From assembly GCF_042697365.1 (NCBI RefSeq), contig NZ_CP137604.1: a DNA stretch of 64,000 nt, one strand, 5' to 3'. Below, in pieces: positions 10,321 through 18,363 of this stretch. Position 1 is the first letter of the stretch; the number at the start of each line of letters is the position of its first letter. Both the position numbers and the translations under genes were made by a program. Under the pieces are notes generated by a model. That model made no database searches, was not told where the DNA came from, and worked only from the letters and a program-made list of their open reading frames with translations. Origin of the DNA: Brucella pseudintermedia. GTDB lineage: Bacteria > Pseudomonadota > Alphaproteobacteria > Rhizobiales > Rhizobiaceae.

Positions 10321-10465
10321 GAAAAACTCCCCAGTGAAATCCCATGGGAAACTGAATTTAGGGCTACTTGTCGCCAGAAGGCGGTTTGGCAAGCGGCGGA
10401 ATAGACCATGTTTGCGGCATGTTGGTGACAATGCCACCGGCCGATGCCGCTGAAATGCTTAAAAA

Positions 10466-11323
10466 TCAATCCGTCAATTCGGCTAATTTCAGTTTCACAG
10501 CCAGGAAATCGCGCCATGCAAAACGTTTTTGGGCTGGCGTGCGTAGAAGATAGGCCGGATGCAGGGTTGGCATAACCGGAATCTCCACGCCGGAAGGTGT
10601 CCGGTGAAGCTTCCAGTTACCGCGCAGGCGCAGGATGCCTTCTGTCGCGCCGGTGAGTGCCTTGCCCGCCGGTCCGCCGAGCGCAACCAAAAGCTTCGGC
10701 GCGGCAAGCTCGATCTGTCTTTCAATGAACGGTCGGCAAAGCTCTGTTTCAAGAGGCGTCGGCGTGCGATTGCCCGGCGGACGCCAGGGGATCGTGTTGG
10801 CGATGTAGACGTTTTCCCGCTTCAGGCCGATGGATTCGATCATGCGATTGAGAAGCTGGCCGGATTTTCCGACGAACGGCAATCCCTCCATATCCTCGTC
10901 CCGTCCGGGCGCTTCTCCGATGAACATTATGTCGGAGGCAGGATCGCCATCTGCAAAGCAGAGATTCTTCGCTGTGAATTTCAGATTGCAGCCATCGAAT
11001 GCCGCAAGCTTTTCCCGCAGTTCCTCCAGCGTCGAGGCCTGCGCTGCCGCTTCGCGGGCGAGCGCAATCTGCGCTGTATCAGGAAGATCTGCTGCGGCTT
11101 GAACAGGCCTGCTGGTGGGGGCAGGCGCCGGTGCGGGGCGGGGCTGCTGCCGGCTGCGTTCAGGAGCACCGGGAACCTGGGCCGGGGGCTGAGCCGGAGC
11201 TGCTCGTTGAGGCTCTGCAAACCGGTCTATCGGCGTTTCGGAAAGCGGCATGTCGACGCCAGCTTCCGCATAGAAGCGGAGCAAACCTTCAATATCCAGC
11301 GTTTCGCGATTATCAGCCATCAT
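10466..11323 (-). CDS. Uracil-DNA glycosylase, family-4-like, with altered Fe-S ligands
   Basis: Removes uracil from DNA to start base-excision repair. The catalytic motif is GEAPGRDEDMEGLPFVGKSG (residues 137-156) and the C-terminal motif is HPAYLLR. A Pro/Ala-rich linker covers about residues 38-75. Family 4 normally holds a 4Fe-4S cluster with four Cys. Here the N-terminal CxxC pair reads FDGC (only Cys112) and the third ligand position is Trp180 (PWRPPGNRTP), while Cys196 is kept. Cluster binding is therefore doubtful, or uses Cys122. The change could be normal for an alphaproteobacterial subgroup. GAGGT precedes two adjacent ATG codons; either may be used. Confidence 0.9.
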   Translation of the reverse strand: MMADNRETLDIEGLLRFYAEAGVDMPLSETPIDRFAEPQRAAPAQPPAQVPGAPERSRQQPRPAPAPAPTSRPVQAAADLPDTAQIALAREAAAQASTLEELREKLAAFDGCNLKFTAKNLCFADGDPASDIMFIGEAPGRDEDMEGLPFVGKSGQLLNRMIESIGLKRENVYIANTIPWRPPGNRTPTPLETELCRPFIERQIELAAPKLLVALGGPAGKALTGATEGILRLRGNWKLHRTPSGVEIPVMPTLHPAYLLRTPAQKRFAWRDFLAVKLKLAELTD

Positions 11324-11772
11324 TTACCTCACCTCTGAGGTGGCGAATTTTGCAGGTGAATGCAATAGCCCTATTCAGATTTCTGGCTTGTTAGGCCCAT
11401 TAGTTCCTGTTCATACCCGGTTGATGCACTGCAAAATGCCAGGGAGGCATGGCGGCTCACATCATGTGAAGCCGTCGCGGGCAAATCTCATCGCAGTTTA
11501 GTGAACGGAATAGATTTGACGTTTACGTTAAGGTAAATATATTCGAGGAGGTAAGACGCCGGTTTTGGACAATTGGACGCATTTGCGACAGTCTCCAACT
11601 CTGCGACAGGGTAAGGCGGAATACGGGGAAACGGCAGGTCTTTTCGCGGGTTCGAGTGCTGACGAGCAATTTGTTCATGGATATTCGCGATCAGATCATG
11701 CACAAAAACAATTGGATGTGTCGTCTGGGCTATCTTAGTGAGAAGACGATGTTACACCGGACGGAGGAATGA
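11324..11772. other. Regulatory gap between divergent UDG and ETF-QO genes
   Basis: This 449-base stretch separates two genes that point away from each other. Short open frames here lack ribosome-binding sites and look spurious. The notable content is the ACGTTTACGTT box at 11519-11536. Confidence 0.5.
11516..11538 (+). promoter_or_regulatory. Candidate operator, ACGTTTACGTT-N3-GTAA box
   Basis: The segment around 11519-11536 reads ACGTTTACGTTAAGGTAA. The reverse complement of 17968-17987, upstream of the DUF2147 gene, shares ACGTTTACGTT and GTAA at the same spacing. Boxes built from ACGTTTACG are known for LiuR (MerR-type) regulators of branched-chain acyl-CoA breakdown, and ETF-QO belongs to that pathway. 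Assignment to LiuR is inference from memory. Confidence 0.4.
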
Positions 11773-13479
11773 ATGTCTGAAGCCCCAGAATATGCAAATC
11801 AGGAGCTTCCCGAACGCGAAAGCATGGAATTCGACGTTGTGATCGTCGGCGCAGGCCCTGCGGGCCTTGCCGCGGCGATCCGTTTGAAACAGGCGAATCC
11901 GGAGCTTTCTGTCGTCGTCCTCGAAAAGGGCGGGGAAGTGGGCGCGCATATTCTTTCCGGCGCTGTCGTCGATCCGGTGGGGATCGACCAGCTTCTGCCA
12001 GGCTGGCGTGAGGAAGAGGGACATCCGTTCAAAACGCCGGTGACGGCTGATCATTTCCTGGTGCTGGGGCCTGCAGGCTCGGTGCGCCTGCCGAATTTCG
12101 CCATGCCGCCTTTGATGAGCAATCATGGCAATTACATCGTGTCGCTCGGCAATGTCTGCCGCTGGCTTGGCACCAAGGCCGAAGAACTCGGTGTGGAAAT
12201 CTATCCGGGCTTTGCCGCGACCGAAGTGCTTTACAATGATGAAGGCGCGGTCATCGGCGTCGCCACCGGCGATATGGGCGTCGAACGGGACGGAACGCAT
12301 GGGCCGAACTATACGCGCGGCATGGCGTTGCTCGGCAAGTATACGCTGGTCGGCGAGGGCGCGCGCGGTTCGCTTGCCAAGCAACTGATCTCTAAGTTCA
12401 AGCTCGATGAAGGCCGCGAACCGGCCAAATACGGTATTGGGCTCAAGGAACTGTGGCAGGTGGATCCTTCCAGGCACAAGCCGGGTCTGGTCCAGCACTC
12501 TTTCGGCTGGCCGCTTGATATGAAGACCGGCGGCGGCTCGTTCCTCTATCATCTGGAAGACAATATGGTTGCGGTCGGTTTCGTGCTGCACCTCAACTAC
12601 AAGAACCCGTATCTGTCGCCATTTGAGGAATTCCAGCGCTTCAAGACACATCCGGCTATTCGCGACGTGTTTGAGGGCGGCAAGCGCCTTTCCTACGGCG
12701 CACGTGCCATTACCGAGGGCGGTTTCCAGTCGGTGCCGAAGCTGTCGTTCCCGGGCGGAGCGCTCATCGGCTGCTCGGCTGGTCTGGTCAATGTGCCGCG
12801 CATCAAGGGTAGTCACAATGCGGTTCTGTCCGGCATTCTCGCCGCCGACAAGATCGCCGAGGCAATTGCTGCGGGCCGGGCCAATGACGAGCCGGTCGAG
12901 ATCGAAAACAGCTGGCGTTCGAGCCTGATCGGCAAAGATCTGAAGCGCGTGCGCAACGTCAAGCCGCTGTGGTCGAAGTTCGGCACGATTGTCGGCGTGG
13001 CATTGGGCGGGCTCGATATGTGGACCAACCAGCTTTTCGGCTTCTCTGTCTTCGGGACGCTGAAGCACGGCAAGACCGATGCGCAGTCGCTGGAACCGGC
13101 TGCAAAGCATACGAAGATCGACTATCCGAAGCCGGATGGCGTTCTGACGTTCGATCGTCTGTCGTCAGTGTTCTTGTCGAACACGAACCATGACGAGAAC
13201 GAGCCGGTGCATTTGCAGGTCGCCGACATGAAGCTGCAGCAGACATCCGAACACGATGTTTTCGCTGGTCCGTCGACACGCTACTGCCCGGCTGGCGTCT
13301 ATGAATGGGTGGATGCGGACGGTAACGCTGCTGCTGATCCGCAGGCCAAGGATGTCCGTTTCGTCATCAACGCGCAAAACTGCGTGCACTGCAAGACTTG
13401 CGACATCAAGGATCCGAACCAGAATATCAACTGGGTGCCGCCACAAGGCGGGGAGGGACCTGTTTACGTAAACATGTAA
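11773..13479 (+). CDS. Electron-transfer flavoprotein-ubiquinone oxidoreductase (ETF-QO)
   Basis: Passes electrons from reduced ETF, fed by acyl-CoA and other dehydrogenases, to ubiquinone at the inner membrane. The 568-aa protein has an N-terminal FAD motif (VVIVGAGPAGLAAAIRL, about residue 20). The C-terminal ferredoxin-like part has the cluster Cys in CVHCKTCDIKDPNQNINW, with a further Cys about 25 residues earlier (TRYCPAG). Length and arrangement match full-length bacterial ETF-QO. GGAGG stands eight bases before the ATG. A strong bidirectional terminator follows. The divergent UDG gene and the operator-like box upstream are noted separately. Confidence 0.96.
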   Translation: MSEAPEYANQELPERESMEFDVVIVGAGPAGLAAAIRLKQANPELSVVVLEKGGEVGAHILSGAVVDPVGIDQLLPGWREEEGHPFKTPVTADHFLVLGPAGSVRLPNFAMPPLMSNHGNYIVSLGNVCRWLGTKAEELGVEIYPGFAATEVLYNDEGAVIGVATGDMGVERDGTHGPNYTRGMALLGKYTLVGEGARGSLAKQLISKFKLDEGREPAKYGIGLKELWQVDPSRHKPGLVQHSFGWPLDMKTGGGSFLYHLEDNMVAVGFVLHLNYKNPYLSPFEEFQRFKTHPAIRDVFEGGKRLSYGARAITEGGFQSVPKLSFPGGALIGCSAGLVNVPRIKGSHNAVLSGILAADKIAEAIAAGRANDEPVEIENSWRSSLIGKDLKRVRNVKPLWSKFGTIVGVALGGLDMWTNQLFGFSVFGTLKHGKTDAQSLEPAAKHTKIDYPKPDGVLTFDRLSSVFLSNTNHDENEPVHLQVADMKLQQTSEHDVFAGPSTRYCPAGVYEWVDADGNAAADPQAKDVRFVINAQNCVHCKTCDIKDPNQNINWVPPQGGEGPVYVNM

Positions 13480-13482
13480 AAG

Positions 13483-13512
13483 AAAAAAGGCGGTCTCGGG
13501 CCGCCTTTTTTA
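13483..13512. terminator. Bidirectional terminator
   Basis: Stem GGCGG/CCGCC (13489-13493 and 13501-13505) flanked by six A on the left and six T on the right, between the convergent ETF-QO and EEP-hydrolase genes. Confidence 0.9.
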
Positions 13513-14535
13513 TTGCAGCATGACGGACTGCGTTTCCGGTTCTTCTTCGTCCGGCCGAACGGGCGGCGGAACGGAAAAATCAAGCCGTACCGGCAGATGA
13601 TCGGAGCTTGCGTCTTCGCGAGCAGAAACTTTCGCCCCTCCGATTTCGGGGCTTACAAGTATCTGGTCAATCGGCAGGCCTAGATAGGGCGCAAGCGTGA
13701 CGGGCAACAGATGCGTCATCCACGTGCCGCCGATACTGGTCATGTGTCGGGTGCCGGACGCCTGTTCGACGCGACGAACCGCATTGCTCCACGGCGCGGC
13801 GTTGAAATCTCCTGCGATGACGAGAGGGCCTTTCAGCTTCGTCAGTTCCGGTTCGATATAGCGGAGCTGATGCGGCTGCCAGCGCGGCCAGGGCCACGAA
13901 AAGTGCAGCGCCGCGACGTGCACGGTCGTTCCACCAAAATCGATCGGCGCAATTGCCAGCAAGCCGTTACCGATGCAAGCGGTCTGCGCCTCTTGGCTGA
14001 AAGGCCGCTTTGACAGGATTCCCACACCCCAGGTATCCGGATCATCTGTACAATTTAGATGATAGGGATAGGAGCCCTGGAGAATGGTGAGCCACTTGGT
14101 CCATTGTTCGCTCGCTTCCTCGTAGGTGATGACGTCGGGCTTCTCCCGCGCAATCATCTGGAGAATGCGTTTCGGCTCGGGATTGTCTTCGCGCAGATTG
14201 ATCTGCACAAGACTATAGCGCGCGCCAGCCTGTTCGTCTGCCTGTGCGCCGGGGGAGCCGCTCAGGAAATCGCGTGCGGCACCGATAGTCGTGCTGAGAG
14301 CCATGACGGCGAAAAGCAAAAGCATTGCCGCTTCACGCCGCATTTTGGTGAAAAGCAGCGGAAAGGCCAGCACCGCTAACATGACGGCGAGGTGAGCCCG
14401 AAAATGTGAAAAGGAATCGAGGGCTGGATGCACCGCTCCAAGAAATCCAAGCACAAGCGGGACAGACAGCGCAACGGCCGCCAGCAGCAACAGGAATGAA
14501 AGGTTTTCACGGCGTTTCGACATGAAGGTGCCCAT
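13510..14535 (-). CDS. Membrane-anchored endonuclease/exonuclease/phosphatase-family protein
   Basis: About 341 aa. Three hydrophobic segments at the N-terminus (roughly residues 12-100) are followed by an EEP fold domain facing either side of the membrane. Conserved EEP landmarks are present: the metal-binding Glu in VITYEEAS, GDFNAAPWS for the Asp/Asn pair and SSDHLPV for the C-terminal Asp-His pair. The layout resembles E. coli YafD. The substrate (phosphodiester, phospholipid or inositol phosphate) cannot be told. Two possible starts, 14535 and 14523, both have weak ribosome-binding sites. Confidence 0.85.
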   Translation of the reverse strand: MGTFMSKRRENLSFLLLLAAVALSVPLVLGFLGAVHPALDSFSHFRAHLAVMLAVLAFPLLFTKMRREAAMLLLFAVMALSTTIGAARDFLSGSPGAQADEQAGARYSLVQINLREDNPEPKRILQMIAREKPDVITYEEASEQWTKWLTILQGSYPYHLNCTDDPDTWGVGILSKRPFSQEAQTACIGNGLLAIAPIDFGGTTVHVAALHFSWPWPRWQPHQLRYIEPELTKLKGPLVIAGDFNAAPWSNAVRRVEQASGTRHMTSIGGTWMTHLLPVTLAPYLGLPIDQILVSPEIGGAKVSAREDASSDHLPVRLDFSVPPPVRPDEEEPETQSVMLQ

Positions 14536-14566
14536 ACGTGCTGATTGCGGCGTGATGATGAAAGGG

Positions 14567-14657
14567 AAGGCAGTAGGGCAGTAGGCGAATAAGGCAATAT
14601 GTTAAGAGCTGTTGCCAACCAACATATTGTCCTACTGTCTTACTGCCCTATTGCCCT
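14567..14657. repeat. Inverted pair of octamer arrays (AGGGCAGT-type)
   Basis: The left arm (14567-14598) is four head-to-tail octamers: AAGGCAGT, AGGGCAGT, AGGCGAAT, AAGGCAAT, then ATGTT. The right arm (14626-14657) read on the minus strand is AGGGCAAT, AGGGCAGT, AAGACAGT, AGGACAAT, then ATGTT. The arms face each other across a 17-base spacer and can fold into a long imperfect hairpin. AGGGCAGT is the unit of the hypervariable octamer loci (HOOF-prints) used to type Brucella. The array lies between the amn stop and the start of the EEP gene, both on the minus strand. Confidence 0.85.
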
Positions 14658-14661
14658 AACA

Positions 14662-16164
14662 TCACTGGAAAGCCGTTTCGTAAAAGCTTCTGAGCTTTCG
14701 GGAATGCAGTCGCTCATCGGGCATCGCCGCGATTTTTTCCATTGCGCGAATGCCGATGCGTAAGTGCTGCGCCACTTGCCGCTTGTAAAACTCGGTCGCC
14801 ATCCCCGGCAGTTTCAACTCGCCATGCAGCGGCTTGTCCGAAACACAGAGCAGGGTGCCGTAAGGCACGCGGAAGCGGAACCCGTTCGCGGCAATCGTGG
14901 CGGACTCCATATCGAGCGCGACGGCGCGCGCTTGCGAAAGGCGCTGCACCGGACCGCGCTGGTCGCGCAGTTCCCAGTTGCGATTGTCGATGGTCGCGAC
15001 CGTGCCGGTACGCATGATGCGCTTGAGATCGTAGCCTTCTAGCCCGGTGATTTCCTCGACGGCCTCTTCCAGCGCAACCTGAATTTCTGCAAGCGCCGGC
15101 AAAGGAACCCAGACCGGCAGGTCGTCGTCCAGAACATGGTCCTCACGCATATAGGCGTGGGCCAGAACATAATCGCCAAGCTGCTGGCTGTTGCGCAGAC
15201 CTGCGCAGTGGCCAAGCATCAGCCAGGCGTGAGGACGAAGCACGGCGATATGATCGGTAATGGTTTTGGCATTGGACGGGCCTACGCCGATATTGACCAT
15301 AGTGATGCCCGAATGGTCCGCCCGCTGCAGGTGATAAGCAGGCATCTGTGGCAGGCGCTGCAACGGATTGCCGTTGCTCGGCGCGGTTTCGCCAGCCAGC
15401 GTAACGATGTTGCCCGGCTCCACGAACCGTTCGTAACCGCCGCCGCCCGCCGCCATCAACTCGCGAGCATAGGCGCAGAACTCGTCCATATAGAACTGGT
15501 AGTTGGTAAACAGCACGAAATTCTGGAAATGGGCTGGGCTTGTCGCCGTATAATGTGCCAGCCGGTGCAGCGAATAATCGATGCGCTGGGCCGTGAACGG
15601 GGCAAGCGGCATTGGTTCGCCGGGCGCTGGCTCGAAGTCCGCATTCACGATCTTGTCGTCGGTAGCAGCCAGATCGGGCACGTCGAAAAGATCACGCAGC
15701 GGATGCGTGAAGGCATTGGCGACGGAGGCTTCGACATAGGTGCCTTCCTTGAAGGCGAAATGGATCGGAATTGGCGTCGAGGATTCCTTCACCGTCACAG
15801 TCACACCGTGATTGCGCATCAGAAGACGAATCTGCTCGCTCAGATAATGGTCGAATAGATCGGGCCGTGTGATGTTCGCCGAATAATCGCCCGGCGTCGA
15901 GACATGGCCATAAGCCAGCCGCGAATCCACATGCGCAAAGCTGGACGTAGATAGACAAATCTCGGGATAATAGGCGCGATAGCGCTGCGGCGGAACTTCG
16001 CCGCGCGCCACTTTCTCGAACGCATCGCGAAGGAAGGCCGTGTTGCGATCATAAAGCTTTTGCAGGGCGGCAACCGCCGCGCCGGCATCGGTGAAAACCT
16101 CCGGGTCAACCGTTGGAGGCGTTTTGATTTCTGTGAGAAATGGATGTTCGATTCGCTGTGTCAT
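14662..16164 (-). CDS. amn: AMP nucleosidase
   Basis: Splits AMP into adenine and ribose 5-phosphate, controlling AMP level and purine salvage. The 500-aa product aligns over its full length with Amn: an N-terminal regulatory domain (about residues 1-180) and a C-terminal phosphorylase-fold domain with MVNIGVGPSNAKTITDH and the late segment VALDMESATIAANGFRFRVP, which carries the conserved Asp-Met-Glu of the nucleoside phosphorylase family. I use the ATG at 16164; the open frame reaches a TTG at 16179 but the homologous part begins at MTQRIEHPF. The gene ends five bases from an octamer hairpin. Confidence 0.95.
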   Translation of the reverse strand: MTQRIEHPFLTEIKTPPTVDPEVFTDAGAAVAALQKLYDRNTAFLRDAFEKVARGEVPPQRYRAYYPEICLSTSSFAHVDSRLAYGHVSTPGDYSANITRPDLFDHYLSEQIRLLMRNHGVTVTVKESSTPIPIHFAFKEGTYVEASVANAFTHPLRDLFDVPDLAATDDKIVNADFEPAPGEPMPLAPFTAQRIDYSLHRLAHYTATSPAHFQNFVLFTNYQFYMDEFCAYARELMAAGGGGYERFVEPGNIVTLAGETAPSNGNPLQRLPQMPAYHLQRADHSGITMVNIGVGPSNAKTITDHIAVLRPHAWLMLGHCAGLRNSQQLGDYVLAHAYMREDHVLDDDLPVWVPLPALAEIQVALEEAVEEITGLEGYDLKRIMRTGTVATIDNRNWELRDQRGPVQRLSQARAVALDMESATIAANGFRFRVPYGTLLCVSDKPLHGELKLPGMATEFYKRQVAQHLRIGIRAMEKIAAMPDERLHSRKLRSFYETAFQ

Positions 16165-16205
16165 AACCCAGTATAGCAAAGTCTATGACTGTGACATGAC
16201 CCAGT

Positions 16206-16352
16206 TTATGCGGCGCGCTGCAGGCTTACATAAAGTACGAGACCGATGCTGCTCATCTGCGAATGCTGACCGATCTGCGTATAGGCGAAGGTGGCTGCCG
16301 GGCCGGTGAAAATGGCGGTAAAGAGGAAAACGCGAAGTGCGATTGCGGCCAT
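16206..16352 (-). CDS. Small hydrophobic protein, 48 aa
   Basis: A short frame with a strong ribosome-binding site: GAGGAGA lies nine bases before the ATG at 16352. The product begins MAAIALRVFLFTAIFTGPAA, one hydrophobic N-terminal segment that could be a signal peptide or membrane anchor, and ends LYVSLQRAA. It lies 14 bases behind another small gene on the same strand, so the two look like a mini-operon upstream of amn. No family is recognised. Without comparison it stays a prediction based on start signal, hydrophobic pattern and arrangement. Confidence 0.6.
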   Translation of the reverse strand: MAAIALRVFLFTAIFTGPAATFAYTQIGQHSQMSSIGLVLYVSLQRAA

Positions 16353-16366
16353 TGCTTGGGTTCTCC

Positions 16367-16522
16367 TCATTGCCGTTCTTTGAGATGCTTCTGGGTGAAT
16401 GCGGCCACCGGTCCGATCACCGGCTGGCCGCGGTAAACATTGTATCGCTGGTCAACGAAAATGCTGGCGACTGCGGCAAAGCCGGCGATCATCAGGCAAA
16501 GAATTGTTAAGCGCCGAAGCAT
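16367..16522 (-). CDS. Small membrane or secreted protein, 51 aa
   Basis: ATG at 16522 preceded by GGGGGA at suitable distance. The product starts MLRRLTILCLMIAGFAAVAS, a typical positively charged then hydrophobic N-terminus, followed by a 30-residue polar part ending KHLKERQ. Its TGA is directly followed by the GAGGAGA of the next small gene, so the second is probably co-translated. Function unknown; the arrangement suggests two partner membrane peptides. Confidence 0.6.
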   Translation of the reverse strand: MLRRLTILCLMIAGFAAVASIFVDQRYNVYRGQPVIGPVAAFTQKHLKERQ

Positions 16523-16747
16523 AGCGGTCGGTCCCCCAGGCCGTTCTGATTTCTGTTCTCCCTTGCCAATCTAGCGATCACGCCTGAACCGTCCCTGAGA
16601 GCCTCGTTCATGCGGCGTTCAAAAATATTGATGTTCCGTTTATTGCGGCACAGGGCTCTTGTGCCTGCTCGAAAGGGTCTTATGTTTCCCATCATTGGAA
16701 TGCGGGAACACGTCCCGCGCAACTTCAGGATCAGCGGGAGAGAGCCC

Positions 16748-17455
16748 ATGGCCCAACAGACCAAGCCCATTGAATTGTATTATTGGCCGACGCCGAACGG
16801 CTTCAAGATCAGCATTATGCTGGAGGAATTGGGCGTTCCCTATGAAGTTAAATACATCAATATCGGCAAGGGCGACCAGTTTCAGCCCGACTTTTTGAAA
16901 ATTGCGCCGAACAACCGGATGCCTGCGATCATCGATCCGGAAGGACCGGGCGGCGAACCGATCTCGGTTTTCGAGTCCGGGGCGATCCTGCAATATCTCG
17001 GGCGTAAATTCGGCAAATTCTATCCGACCGACGAACGCAAGCGCGTAGCAGTCGATGAATGGCTGATGTGGCAGATGGGCGGCCTTGGCCCGATGTCGGG
17101 ACAGGCGGGGCATTTTCGTATCTACGCGCCGGAAAAGGTTCAGTACGGCATCGACCGCTATACCAATGAAGTGAACCGTCTCTACGGCGTCCTGAACCGG
17201 CAACTGGAGGGCAAGGATTACATAGCAGGTGAATATTCAATTGCCGATATGGCATCGATTGGCTGGATCAATGCCTACAAGAACTATGATCAGAACCTTG
17301 ATGATTTCCCGAACTTGAAGCGCTGGCATGAAACGATGAACGCGCGTCCAGCGGTGCAGCGCGGCCTGCTTGTCGGCAAAGAGGAACGGGAAAAGTCCAA
17401 TCTGGCAACCGACAAGGAAGCCCAGAAAATCCTTTTCGGCCAAAAGGCACGCTAA
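16748..17455 (+). CDS. Glutathione S-transferase, Nu-class (YfcG/YghU-like)
   Basis: A 235-aa thioredoxin-fold GST. The N-terminal domain contains YYWPTPNGFKISIMLEEL, where the Thr-Pro-Asn-Gly stretch replaces the usual Ser/Cys/Tyr active site and is typical of Nu-class enzymes such as YfcG and YghU, which act as disulfide-bond reductases. NNRMPAIIDPEGPGG carries the cis-Pro and FESGAILQYLGRK the glutathione-binding Glu-Ser. The helical C-terminal domain is complete. The start at 16748 is supported by GGGAGAGAG just upstream; a longer frame back to 16610 lacks such a site. A clear terminator follows. Confidence 0.92.
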   Translation: MAQQTKPIELYYWPTPNGFKISIMLEELGVPYEVKYINIGKGDQFQPDFLKIAPNNRMPAIIDPEGPGGEPISVFESGAILQYLGRKFGKFYPTDERKRVAVDEWLMWQMGGLGPMSGQAGHFRIYAPEKVQYGIDRYTNEVNRLYGVLNRQLEGKDYIAGEYSIADMASIGWINAYKNYDQNLDDFPNLKRWHETMNARPAVQRGLLVGKEEREKSNLATDKEAQKILFGQKAR

Positions 17456-17467
17456 CGGGCACAAGAA

Positions 17468-17494
17468 GAAAGGGCGGCTCCGGGCCGCCCTTTT
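17468..17494. terminator. Bidirectional terminator
   Basis: Stem GGGCGGC/GCCGCCC (17472-17478 and 17484-17490) with A-run before and TTTT after, between convergent GST and DUF2147 genes. Confidence 0.88.
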
Positions 17495-17514
17495 CGATTT
17501 CTGCACCGCCGAAA

Positions 17515-17862
17515 TTATTGGCGCGTCAGGCTCTCGCTCTTGCAGATCAAGCCACCCATCACGCAGCCGGAAAGCGAAAGTGTGTTGCCTTTGACGCTAG
17601 CCTTGCCGGTATAGGTCTTGCCTTCGTCGAGCTTGTTGACTTCGCCCTTGTAGCTGCCGCCGGTACCCGACATCGTGCCGATCGACTTGCCCTTGTATTC
17701 ACCGGTCTGCACCGTACCGCAAAACTTGTTGGCGCCACAGGCCGCGTAGCTGATGATCGTACCGTTCGGACGTTTCCACGTGCCGACAATACCTTCCTCG
17801 GCAAGGGCAGGCGCGGCAAAAGTGGCTGCAAGCGTCATTCCAAGAATTAGTCTGCGGATCAT
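17515..17862 (-). CDS. Secreted DUF2147-family protein
   Basis: A 115-aa exported protein with signal peptide MIRRLILGMTLAATFAAPAL and a likely cut after ALA (about residue 21). The mature part is a small beta domain of the DUF2147 type: IVGTWKRPNGTII at the start, paired Cys (AACGANKFCG and GCVMGGLICKSE) and many Gly-Lys-Thr turns. Function is unknown; lipocalin-like ligand binding is a guess. The start is set by GGGAGGAAAG before the ATG at 17862; a frame back to 17961 would bury the signal peptide. An operator-like box lies about 105 bases upstream. Confidence 0.85.
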   Translation of the reverse strand: MIRRLILGMTLAATFAAPALAEEGIVGTWKRPNGTIISYAACGANKFCGTVQTGEYKGKSIGTMSGTGGSYKGEVNKLDEGKTYTGKASVKGNTLSLSGCVMGGLICKSESLTRQ

Positions 17863-18363
17863 TCTTTCCTCCCAAGTCGCCGCGGTCCGGGCTTTGCCGC
17901 TCGCAGCGATGAAACCGCTGTTCTGCGCTCTGAAGTTTGAGCCGGAAGCCTCCACGACCACTCAAACTTACGCAAACGTAAACGTAATACAGTTTTGGAC
18001 CAAGCGGAAGAGGATAGTTGCGCTCTCCAGCCTGCTCGAACAGCCTGCTTTCTATACGCAGGGCCGCACTCGAATGTTGTCTATAGTTAGCAACTGGTTT
18101 CATTCGATGAAGCGGATTTGAATCGAATTTTCGTGAAAACCCAGCAATCCGCAGAGCTTGCATGTTTAACAAAATCCCAAGTTTACCCCTTGTTCGGATT
18201 TTGTTGGTTGCTCGTTAAGCATCTGGTTTAACGCGCATTTCAACCCTTTCCCGTAGATTTGAGAGCATGAACGGAGCGACAGAGACGGCGGTTTCAAAGC
18301 AGGAAAATCAGGCTTTGAAAACAAAGACCGGACGGTTCTCGGGATTTAACAGGGACAAAGAAA
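17863..18363. other. Long intergenic region, divergent promoters
   Basis: This 501-base gap lies between the minus-strand DUF2147 gene and the plus-strand Sel1 gene. It holds the box at 17968-17987. A 41-codon frame at 18267-18392 overlaps the start of the Sel1 gene. Nothing else recognisable was seen. Confidence 0.4.
17968..17987 (-). promoter_or_regulatory. Candidate operator sharing the ETF-QO upstream motif
   Basis: Plus-strand TTACGCAAACGTAAACGTAA, read on the minus strand as TTACGTTTACGTTTGCGTAA. It shares ACGTTTACGTT-N3-GTAA with the site before ETF-QO. It lies about 105 bases upstream of the DUF2147 start. The regulator is unknown. Confidence 0.4.

Noticed and set aside
11488..11703. 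71-codon minus-strand frame in the UDG/ETF-QO gap
   Set aside because: No start signal and it covers the operator-like box.
11752..13110. 452-codon minus-strand frame opposite ETF-QO
   Set aside because: Antisense shadow; the residue mix is Arg/His/Gln-rich with no motif, while the plus strand encodes a full-length known enzyme.
14567..14657. CRISPR-like short repeat array
   Set aside because: Units are 8-bp contiguous octamers without spacers, and no cas gene is present in the window.
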